This document shows, one piece after another, positions 49,901-61,900 of a stretch of DNA of 64,000 bases (position 1 is its first letter; each line of letters starts with the position of its first letter). The position numbers were made by a program, and so were the translations under genes. The notes under the pieces are model-generated. The model worked only from the letters and a program-made list of their open reading frames with translations, made no database searches and was not told the DNA's origin. The DNA is from Hydractinia symbiolongicarpus (lineage: Eukaryota; Cnidaria; Hydrozoa; Anthoathecata; Hydractiniidae): NCBI RefSeq assembly GCF_029227915.1, contig NC_079878.1, forward strand, positions 8,806,001 through 8,870,000, given 5' to 3'.

Positions 49901-52900
49901 TTATCCGTGTTGTGGCTGTTGGTGTTGTGACTGTTAGTGTTGTAACTGTCGGTGTTCTTACTGTCAGTTTTGTGAGGTTGGTGTTGTGAGTGTCGATGGT
50001 CCAAGTGTCGTTGTTGTAACTTTTTATCAACTTGATTTTACACCTTGCAAGCTGTTCTTTTTTTTGCGTAAGATTTGTGTGGAGGATTTAATGCGATTTG
50101 ATATTTGACATTTTGTGTAAGATTTTAAGAACATTTATTTTTATATGCGCTGCTGACGTCAGAAAAACATCTAAAGCAACCTATTTTTCGTACGCCTTTT
50201 GCCTAAGTGGATTTTTCCATGGGCCTTATCGACTATCTCTTATAATGATACAGAGAGTGTGTCTGTGTGTCTGTGTCTGTAACAGGCAAAGTGGATATCG
50301 TCATTTTCCTTTGATGTCGCCGAAAAACTTCTATCTAATATGTTAAATTTTCTGACGTTACGGCGTGACGTCAATAACACTACTTTAACGTCAATATCCT
50401 ATATTCAATTAATGAAGCCATTACAGTGCACCTAAAACTTAGAGGCCAAATAACTTGGAAACGAGGTGGTGACGTCAATGATTTTTCACCGAATAGGTAA
50501 CTAGGGAGCACCTAGGACCAATTTGGGAAATTTTCCAAAACCTGGTTTCCCAATCCGTTTCGGAATGGATGGGTTGATGACGTCATCAAAAAACATTCAA
50601 ACCTTAATATCTCTGCAACCGTTTATCAAAAGTACATAATCCTATACATTTTCTTGATCACTGTTTCAAGATCTATACGATGAAGGCAACAGGTATACAA
50701 ATTTCTGAAAAAAAAATTTGGGGGTTTTAACGGACCTTTGCTGACGTCAGCAAAAATTTTAAACTCTTAACTCTCTCTCTTAACTCTTAACATCTCATTA
50801 ACCGCTTATCAAAACCACATATTTTGTCTCTTGACAGTTCCTTGCTGATGTCATCAAAATTTAAATAACGGTTCTTTTTTACTGTTATCCTGTCTAAGTG
50901 GATTTTTCCAAGGGTTTATCGACTAGTTAAATATATATTTATATATAAAAAAAATAAAATAAAAAAAAAATTTTTTTTCACTTTAATAACAAAAATGGTA
51001 GCAATAATTTTGGTCTAAATATATTTATATATATATTTTTAAAAAAATTGTTTTTAATTTGCACCGTACAAAACTATGCACTGTTTTATGTGTTTTGTTT
51101 TATGTGTTATGTGTCTTATTAGTTAAGCTGTTCCAATTTGATGAAATTCAATCAAATGTAGTTGGTTGTGTGATGTCTGTCTATAGAATAATGTTTCGAT
51201 TTTTTTATAACCATATTCTTTTTTGCCTGCCTACAATGCAAGAAATGAAAATCTAGCCCTTTTAGCTATGTAAAGGGATTGCCACACCTAAATTTTCCTG
51301 AAGATTTCTTGTCAAATAAGCAGAGAGAAAATACCTATAAAGAATACAGTATTTACATGGGAGGCTTGATGAAATTCCTAATTATAATATAGTCATTGTT
51401 TCAAGTTGTTGGATTACACCCTGACCATTTAACTCAAAGTTTTGATAATCAAAATGTCTGGAATTTATAATTATAGTAGAGAAAATTCTTGATATCCCAG
51501 TCTTTTTCAGGAATATTTGAGTAGGTGTGCGATGATTCGCACGTGCTAAATTGATCTTTGTTGCGCATTCATTTTGCGCTAAAAAAGTGGGGGACGTTTT
51601 AAATCGTGAACCCCAAACACGATGATCGAGCATTTTGTCTGACGAATCTCAAGAAATTATTTCAAGGGCTGCCATCGCATGCTACAAAATGGATTATATA
51701 GGTTCATTTTTAAAACTCAATATTCATTTTTGAGGCATGCGATTAATCACACGCCTAAACAATTTAGGCTTGTGCCAAGGCGTGCGCGTACAATCACACG
51801 CCTCTCCTGAAAAAACCTGATATCCATTAAAAAACAAAATATATAAATCAATATTATTTAATATTTTAGGTCAATGAGCTGATAGAGGAAGAAGTGAAAA
51901 GATATCGTCCAACCAAAAATTACTTGGAATTTATGCCGACACCTAATTACAGTTTGTTTGAGGTATAGATATGCAATTAGAAATTTATTGCACAAAAATT
52001 TCTGTTATGTTAGAAATTTCTGCAAGCAGAATGTTTTGCAGATTGTGTCATTTTCAAACATTTTGTTAGAAAATATTTTGCTAATCAATTAAGTTTATTT
52101 TCAGTGATTCACTTTCCATTAAGAAGAAGTTAAAATTTTAATATTAACCCCCTTCCTTTTTTTTGTTATTCTTTTTGGTATGTTAATGGTTATTGTAGTT
52201 AACTGAGTTTTTTAATTTATCTAATAGGCACCTACAAGCTAAATCTCAAAGTCTTAGATATTGGCATTACTTGAAAGCAAACCTTAAATTTCTATAAAAT
52301 CCTTATAATTCATTAGGATTATCCTTAGAACTTGAAACTCACAACCAGACTATGTTGTAAAATTTTTGGTAGGCGTGCAAAGAATTGCATGCCTCAATAA
52401 TACTGTGTGTGCGGTTCATACTATATAAGTGTGCTAAGTTTGATGCCATTTGTAAAAGCCTATCAAGGGTTTTGCAGGGGGAGAGGTGAAATGTGTATTG
52501 TACATTTAAGCTTTGATGTTGATTTCTGGAAATTACTAAACACTTAACATTTAATTTTGTCTACAGATTTTATTTTGGGAATCGGACAATTAAAATTTGA
52601 ACTAGCCAAGAGTGAATCATCATCATCATCATTCTCGGCTTAACGTCCGTTTTCCATGCTAGCATGGGTTGGACGGGGTATATTAATGACCCTCTTCCAA
52701 TCTGCTCTAGACTGTTTTAGATCTAAACTCAACTTCCTCTGTATTAAGTCTGTCCTTATAACCTCCTGCCAAGTCTTTCTCGGTCTGCCTCTGGGCTTTG
52801 CCCCAGGAACTATCAAGTCTCTACACTTTCTTACCCAATTATCCTCCTCCATTCTTTCCAAGTGCCCCAGCTAATTCAATCTTCTTATCTGGATAACATC

Positions 52901-55900
52901 TCTAATTCTACGGAGACTTAGCCTGCTTCTTAGCTCATCTGAACTCTTTCTGTCTCTCAGACTGGCGTTACACATCCACCTAACCATTCTCATATCATTC
53001 CTTTCTAAACGGTCAAGATCTTCCTGCTTCACTGCCCATGTCTCACTACCGTACAACATAACACTTCTTACACAGGCCTCATACAACCTACCTTTTACCT
53101 CAATTGACAGGACTCTGCTAGTCAACAAAGGAAGTAACTCTCTGAACTTTTCCAAGCAGAACCTATCCTGCAAGTAACACTTCTTCCAACACCCCCTTCA
53201 CTGCCCAACATATCACCTAAGTAACAGAAGTTCTCAACTATCTCTAACGAGCCACTGTTGTACATCATTAAAGCTGGAAATACTTTATTCTCTATAATCT
53301 CACCTTTGCAACGCTTGCATACAAACTGTATTTATTTATTTATTTATTTATTTCCGAATTTATATACAGGATGAGTATGTCAGTAAAAAATACTGTTATA
53401 AATATACGTCCTGTTTATGCATACGTTAAAATCTAGTTAGTAATATATATTAAAAATGCAAAGAAAAGTATCAAACTGAAAAAAATATAATCTCAAAAAC
53501 TGATGGGAAACGCAAAATTAGCCAAAACGTGCGAAAAAGTAACGACCAAAAGAAACAGTGGCAGGAAAGAAGTAGTAGCCATCGAAAAGAAATTAAAAAC
53601 TAGTTTACACATACACACAATCACACAAATAAATCAATATAACCAAAAACTAAAAATTCGACGAACTATCTCGGCAAGTGTAACTTAGAACAAGTCGCCA
53701 TGAACAATCTAAAAGGTGTATTACGAGAAAACTTAAAGTATAAAAAATACTCAAAGAATTTATCTAAACTCAAAATTTAGTAACTTGTTACTAAACTCAT
53801 GTCCACTCCGCCGGATCTCCTTGGGCAAGGAGTTGAAAAGCCTAGCTCCTTGAAAGAAGAAACCCGACCGAGCAAACTCAAGTTTTATTTTAGGAATTTT
53901 TAAAAGAAAATTCTGATTTCTAGTTGAAAAATTATGGGAGTTTAAAGTAAAATAATTATCAAAATTCGAGCAACAATCACCATCCAAACATTTTTTTACC
54001 AACTTAACAGCATGTTTTTTAATCATGTCTGATGTGTTGATACTCGCATCTTTTGTTATCGTTATTGCTCGTCTATCCAACGATCGTAATTTTTGTGATT
54101 GTGTTGCTGTTAAATTTAAAAATGACAAGCAATTATATCGAATAACAGATTGTATGATAGATCGATAAACACGTCTGATAGCTTCTTCGTTCAAGAAATA
54201 CTTGAGTTTACACAACAACCTTAACTTTGACGAGGACTTTTTGTACATACTATCAAATTGCGGACCAATATTAAGATTGTGATCGATTACTGTACCAAGA
54301 TATTTATAAGATGTAGTCACATTGATTGGTACTCCGTCAAAAAGCAATGCAAAGTCAGCTTTTGACATTGCTAATCTTTTTGCTGTCCCAAATAGCACGC
54401 ACTCAGTCTTTCCAGGTTTTAAATTAATCACAAGTTCATTTTCACGAAAGTATGAGCTGATGTTCTTTAAATCATTATTTAACAATTCTTCTATCTGAGA
54501 AATTTTGTTTGAAGAAACGTAGATAACAGTATCATCAGCGAATTCCACAACGTCAGCTTTTTTCAGAATGTCCGGAAAATCGTTAAAGAAAATTAAAAAC
54601 AGTAGAGGTCCAAGGATAGAACCTTGTGGCACCCCACACAAAACCGGATAAGGATCGGATAACACATCGTCAAAACCAACAATTTGTTTTCTGTCAAACA
54701 AATAGCTCTCAAACCACTGAAGTGTGACATTGCTTACCCCATATTGTTTTAACTTTGCTAGAAGGGTTGCGTGTCCAAGGGTATCGAAAGCTTTCGATAA
54801 GTCAATGAATATCGCGCCAGTAATTTTTCCTTTGTCTGCAGCTTTTCTTATATCATCTAACAATAATGCTGTTGCAAGCTCGGTCGATCTCTTTTTACGG
54901 TAGCCAAATTGCTTCTCTGACAGTAAATTGTTGGATTCTAAATATTCACTCAATTGGTTGTGGACAGCTTTTTCCATAATTTTGGACAGCACAGGCAGTA
55001 TTGAAATAGGGCGGTAATTATCAGGATTTGCTCGTTCTCCAGATTTGTGAAGAGGTTTGATCAAAGCAATTTTCCATTCAGTTGGCATAACTCCGGTCTT
55101 TAAAGAAAGATTTACAATGAATGCCATTGGTTTTGAAATCATCTCGGCACTGTCTTTTATCAAGTTAGGAGGTAAATTATCAAATCCAGTTGCTTTGCTA
55201 CGCTTTAACGATTTCAGTTCTTTTTGGATGTACACTTTGCTGACATACGAAAACTCAAAGACTTCCTCAGTTCTAGAGCGATTCTGTTGTTGACGTTTCC
55301 AAGCGAAATTGACGAGTGGTATAAAACGATTCTTCAAATCCCGAGCAACAGTACTAAAGAAATTACAAAACTTGTTTGCTTTCGAACGGTTACTGACTTG
55401 GTCGTCAACAGGTTTTACTAACGATTCAGGTGTTTTATTGTTGGACGGAAAAACTGACTTTAAAGCTTTCCAAAATTTTTGAGGATTGTTTCGATTTTCG
55501 TACAATAAATCTTGATGGTAAGTTCTTTTTGCTTTTCGAACTAAATTGTTGCAGTGGTTTCTGGCAATTTTAAATGAAGTCCAGTCGTTTTTATTTTTAG
55601 ATCTTCGCGCTTTGCGTAACAATTGATCTTTATGATTAATCTGCCCTTTTACTTCCTGTGTGAGCCATGGACAATGTATTCCCTTTACTCGTTTGGTTAT
55701 CTTGGGAGCATGCTTGTTATATACCGTTGTTAAAATATCTTTGAAAAATGTCCATGCACGATTTACATCAGTCATATCATAAAGTGCATTCCACTCTTCC
55801 GATTCAAGATCACGGCACATATGCGATTTGTTGTATTTTGAATAATTACGACATGTAATAGTTTTGAATTGGTATTTAACGTGATTCATTTTACGCACGC

Positions 55901-58900
55901 ATCCTATCATGTCATGATCGCTGAAATCTAATGGTGCTACATCAACCGTAGATATTAAACTTTTGTTGTTAGTTAAAATAATGTCAATTATAGTACTCGT
56001 ATCTTCAGTCACTCGAGTTGGTTTAGTTATCAATTGAACAAAACCGTGCAAAGTAATCAAGTCTTTTAATTCTCTGCATATATTTCTATTTCCGTAGTTA
56101 ACATTGAAGTCCCCAAGGATTATAGTCTCAAGATTTGTACTGTTAATGAGAGTTAACATATCATCGAAAATGTTGTTAAAATGTGCGTGAAGATAATTTG
56201 ACCCATCCGGGGGTCTGTAAAAACTCCCAACTAAGAAACTTTTTGAGTTTTTCTGGAATATTTCTATAATGATACCTTCAACTTCATCTCTTTCAAGATC
56301 TTTTCTTCGTTTCCAACTGATTTTATTTGATATATACATGGCAACACCACCGTGGGTACCATTTGTTCTGTTCTTTTTAATGAACTTGTACCCCGGAATT
56401 TGATACAAACTATCGTCATCGTTAAAACTGTGAGAATGAATATGTGTTTCGGATAGTGTTAATAAATCTACGTTTTTATACAAACCAAAAAACGATTGGA
56501 TTTTTTCAAAACTTTGTAATAACCCTCTGATATTTTGATGAAATATGCGTATTCCTTTTTTCTTTATCAAATTCTCCATACATGGATTAGGACCGGGACA
56601 TGTCTCCACATCTCCACATATGATCAACAAAATGTGTAACAACGATCTCGGTTTGAATTTCGAATAATTTTTCTTCTGTGTAAATAAAGATGATAAAGCA
56701 AAGTTCTCCTGCTCATACATATCCTCTGCATTCATCGTAATGCTAACACCATCGTTTGTACAAAAATTCTTTTTGCTCACTCGGAAAACCGTAAGCCAAA
56801 CTATGAAAATAAAAACTGCCAGCCACAAGCCAGTGACCGCACGTTCCGCCATCTTAGAATGTACAAGGTATGTATGTCAGCTCTTAACCTTCCACTAATA
56901 CTACTGCACTTCTTATGTACCCAATGCTTGCAAGTCTGACAAAAAATTGAGTTACTACAAACCCCTTTCCTGCAAACTCCATAAGGCCACTTTCCAACTA
57001 CAAGGTCACACTTTGCTGCAATGCTACTAATCATGACTTTAGACTTTGCTGTGTTTACCTTTAGCCCTTTCTCTTCTACTGAACTAGCCAAAAAAATTAT
57101 GTGTAAATGAGATTTTTCAGATAACATCCAAAAGATTTTGTTAAAGCAAGAACGATCTGTCTCTTTGTTTCAAACCGCTAAAAGAGATATTTCTTTGATT
57201 TTTGATAGGCAAAGTTGATGAAGCAAGAATTTGATAGAATATCCAACAGACAGCCCATGGAACTTCTGAGCATGAAGAGGTAAAGATATGAATTTTTTAT
57301 AATTTAGGTTTGGCAGATTTGTAGTTATGACTTATAGCGATGTTCTGATGTTGCGAGTTGCTTTATGTGGTACAATAGTTAGATTGTAAACACACACTTT
57401 TATTTCATGACTTTGCGTGTAGGAAATTTCACAGATTTTTTTGCATTTGCTTTAAAAAAGCGATATTAAAGCATTTTGCACTTTAAGTACTACCCATTCA
57501 TATAAATTCTTGGCCACTTTATTTGTATTTTACTTAACCTGTTGTTATTCACTCCTTGCAGATATGAATTACCCCAACCAGCTGCTGCTCAGAAAACAGA
57601 TCTTTCTGCATGGTCTGAGTGTTTGAAAAACTCAATGGCACAGCTTGAGCATCAAGCTGAAAGGTATTGTCACCATTTTAAAGATGTGCGACGAAATAAT
57701 AAGATCTTTTTTTAGTCAATGTATTTAAGTGTTTTATTGTTCTTAAACAGTAAAACGCCAAAACTGTTTAGTATTTACAGAATAGTCAACTTATAATATC
57801 ATCATCATTCTCGGCTTAACGTCCGTTTTCCATGCTAGCATGGATTGGACGGGGTATATTAATGACCCTCTTCCAATCTGATCTAGACTGTGTTAGATCT
57901 AAACTCAACTTCCTCTGTATCAAGTCTGTCCTTATAACCTCCTGCCTAGTCTTTCTCGGTCTGCCTCTGGGCTTTGCCCCCAGAACTATCAAGTCTCTAC
58001 ACTTTCTTACCCAATTATTCTCCTCCATTGTTTCCAAGTGCCCCAGCCAGTTCAATCTTCTTATCTGGATAATAATACCAGAGTTTTTAATTCTTAGGGT
58101 AGCCAACTTGGAATTGTTGTCACAGTATGGAGCGAATTCTTGGAGGTGCCATTGCGATGTCCTACAACGCATGTTTGAAGCACAGCAAAGAAAACACGCA
58201 GAAATAAAGTAAGCATTTGAGTCAAATTACGCTGAGCACCCTACTTCATTTTTTTATCCAAATATTTGTACAGGATAGGCACTTTCGTGTTAAGAACAAC
58301 TGTTATTAATGTGACTTCTGTGTTGGTACATAGTTGGTACATATACAACAACTTCAGCTATACTCAGCTCAGTTTCCCATGCATTGCATGCCATCAGTTA
58401 TAAAAATAATAGGTAACGGTTGTTCTGATAACATGTCCCTATTTTTTAAATAGCAGGAACGATTTTTCGATAGCCAAGAGTAATAATATTTCATGAATAT
58501 ATTTTAGCGTTTGCTTGTAACACTCCGTATTTTTGCGTAAAGAATAGAAAATGCAATTCACAAAACTTCACTCGCGCCCCATGGTTATGCTTTTATTTTC
58601 CCTCGCCAATAGTAATTGAGATAATTTTACATGACCAACATCAAAAGTGTTCTATTATGTCTATTATACTTACCTCAAGACTAACAGACTGTAGCCGGAA
58701 CTTGCAGTTGATTAAACCTTTGAGTTTTTATCAATGAAATAAAATGGCACACAATAGGAGCAAGTTTGCCGAATCTTCGCAAGTGTTTACAATGGCGAAT
58801 ATTCAAAAAAAAATTTGCATGGGAGAAGTCGGGAAATCGTTTTTCTCTTTCGTTAACATTATTTTTAGTTGTTAGGTTGTTTGTTTATCATTAGCCTATC

Positions 58901-61900
58901 ATTGCCCTAAACAAGAAATTAGGGGGAAATGAAAAATTACCCCCATTACCCACCATTACCCTTGTGGTGAACAAAGCTCCGTTCCCCTCATATTTTGTGG
59001 CCTTAAACATTTCTTTGGAGAAAATTAATATTGATATATGTACTGTAAATACTGCTTATGAGAGAATTATTTGACACAATTTTTTGAGAACGCAAAAATT
59101 TGGAAAGAAAGTATTTGCGGAGGAAACAGTGCGACTTTGGCGGTTGTTAGAATTTTCTTTAATGTGCCAATTACAATGGCTCTAATATTTTTTTGCCATA
59201 AATCAAAATGTATAAAAACCTAGTCAGAAATACTAGAAAAAGATAAACTAAAGATAAACTACAAACTGTTCTTACCGCAAAATAGAAATAACGTTGCTCC
59301 ATTTCAAAAAATCACCTAGACGCACCTTAGTGTAAATTAATTTTATAAAAAAAAGCAGCTGTGTTTTGTTCAAAGTATGTGTCGAATCCCTACTTTATCC
59401 TAAGCACGCATAAAATATCCCTATGGATACACAACTAATTTATGTATAATTATGTGAAAAATTCACTTAAATGTCATAATTTAACCAGAATTCAGACATC
59501 ATAATTCTCTTTTTTTTGGAGATGATGCGGAAATGCTATAGTGGTAATGCATTTAACCTGTAATCATAAAATTTCAGTTTCGGGTTCTTACTCCGGCTTA
59601 CTAAACAGATTTGTGTGGTAGGCAAGCAAATTAAAGCATTGCTTTACATATCTTTGGCGTTAGTGTAACATAGTTACAGTTAGAGGGGGTAGAATGTCCA
59701 AAATTGTTATATTATATCTCTTGTATGTTAAGGGTTTCAAAATATTTAGGCTTAGCGAAAAAGTGTTCACTATAGAAAAATTTCTTAACTTTAATTGAAA
59801 CGTCTTTTCATGAATTTTTACATGTAAATTTTGTGTTTGTTGAGGTTACATTTTTTTACCAGATGTTCCAATTGCTGGTTTTTGTTTCTTATTTTTTTGT
59901 GTATTTTTCTAGACGACACATCCAAGAAATCAATTGGGATCGAAAAACTGTACAGGTATATTGCAAGCGTAATTTTTTAATTCTAAATGCATATTCTAAA
60001 TCATATACATTGCACACTCTGATAATTTGTTTTGTAGAACTGATATTGTAAGTCTACTTATTACGTTTTTTACCTGGTAAACTCAAGTGAAGTCTGCTAT
60101 AATAATCTCAAATTTGCGGTTACAGACTTGTGTAAAACAAAGTAAATTGTGTAGTGGTAGAACTGTCAACCTGTAATCATAAGGATTCAGGTTTAATTCT
60201 CCACACCGCCCCACTTTAAAAGTAATGTTGTAAGCCTATTTGGAGCCATCTGGAAGAGAAAGAAAAGCCAAACATTGGGATTGAATTCCAAAAGAGATAA
60301 AACTTCATGACTAACACAAAAATTTCGTTTTTTTATATTTGGCTGGCATAAACATTCGCGAATTATCAAAAATTTTAAATATTTTTAAAAGAAAATGTTT
60401 ATTTAGGTGGGATAGAAGTACTACTTTAGTATATAAATAAAACAATTTTTTTACGAACCTAAAGATATAAATTTAGCTAACAGGTAAAAAATTTTTCGCG
60501 TATTTTAACTTTTGTGAAAAATTACGATTACCGCGAATTTTGTGTTGCTAAAGTTCGAACGAGTCAAGTAGAATCTTCTCAACTTTGGCCAACGTAAACG
60601 TTTGTGACATACGCGCAGCTTTACAATTACAGATCAGTTTTTTTTTGTGCCGCTGCATTATGTGCATTACCTTCAGAAAGGAGATCAACTAAACGCACTC
60701 CAGTAGTGTGGTGATTTATGTTCTGTACAAATATTGGCAGGAAATTTGTTTTGTTAGGATCCCCTCCCCCCCCCCCCCCTCCCCCGGCTGCGAAAATATC
60801 CCCACATATAATATTTGTTTTTATTGGTTACATCAATCGGTTTTGTTTCCCAAACTCCACAGTTAACACAAGCTATGGTCTTCTTTTTATTGTTTTAGAA
60901 AAAAGCTGGATCTGAATTACAGAGGTTAGAGGAAAGGTAATAGGTTTCTTTTCTCTCGAATGATATTTTCAAATGTACTAAATAACCTAAAAAAAAATGG
61001 AGACTCTCCTAAGACCTGAATAACTTAAAATTTGGAAATAGAATATTAATTCCTCCTAAAATTGTTTATGTTGGCTCCCATACTCCGTTTTTTTGTGTAA
61101 AAAAGATTGAATACATGTGTATCTTGCAACAGGATTAATAAATTATATATAAGTACTGTAAATTTCAATAAACAGCCGATCTATCCAAAAAAGGAGAGGC
61201 TTAATTGTTAGTAACTTTTCATTTCCTTCTGAATTTTGGCAAAATCTTCTATAATACGGAATGCGTTTGTTAGTTATTTGACTGCAATACCCCCTAAGTT
61301 CTTAAAGATGTCCTAAAATTTTTGAAATTTAAAGTCTGTGGCCACCCTGTTCGGTATAGGCATACGGCAAAGTGCGACCCAATATCCAGGGACGCTAGCG
61401 GGCAAGTTTTGGATTTTAAAAAAATACGAAAACCATAATGCTGCAAACAGAAATATGGAATAAAGAGAACGCGAGTGAGAGACTTAGTTTTGTGCAATGA
61501 TTTGGTTCTTCTAGAAAAAGATACGTTATAGATCCGAGAGTGCTAACAAATTTACATGACGGTAAAAATAGCGAAGGAACAATGTTTAGCATCGCAAAAC
61601 GGAAGTAGTTTAAAGCTTTTGTACTAGTTTCAGACCTGGTGAAAAGAAACTGGATTAATATAGCTGTCTAAATTTAACAGTCAATCTGAATGAATTCTTA
61701 TACTTTCCCACATATTTGTCTTGCAGGGCATAGAATTCTTTTCGATTCTTTCGGCGTTTTATTCTTTTTCTTGCTAGCCTAATTAACTAAGCTTTTTCTA
61801 AGGAAATTAAATTGAGTTGAACAGCTTATTCGTCTGATTTCCAACGATAAGAAAAATTACGCTGGCTATCCCGGCTATTGTTTTGTTTGTTAAACTACTC

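Larger units (their letters stand above)
52617..57128 (-). mobile_element. 5'-truncated LINE split by a younger LINE
   Basis: Two minus-strand pieces, 56869-57128 and 52617-53328, are the two sides of one older LINE. The upstream part reads [18 protein letters not shown] and then a cysteine/histidine-rich segment ([20 protein letters not shown]). The downstream part resumes in frame with [10 protein letters not shown] and continues through [38 protein letters not shown] and [16 protein letters not shown] to a short gat-type 3' tail. The Cys/His segment is thus split by the insertion at about 53329/56868. The element is a 5'-truncated remnant. Confidence 0.85.

Noticed and set aside
57816-58172. 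118-codon minus-strand frame that seems to fuse LINE and novel protein
   Set aside because: The second half is the antisense of BCAS2 exon 5 and its acceptor; it is a chance fusion.
60151-60225. tRNA-Tyr-like gene
   Set aside because: The A box and anticodon arm are suggestive, but the acceptor stem does not pair and related copies have SINE tails.
60718-60915. Open frame with a proline run
   Set aside because: The run comes from a poly(C) tract at about 60763-60785; the frame only overlaps BCAS2 exon 7 in passing.
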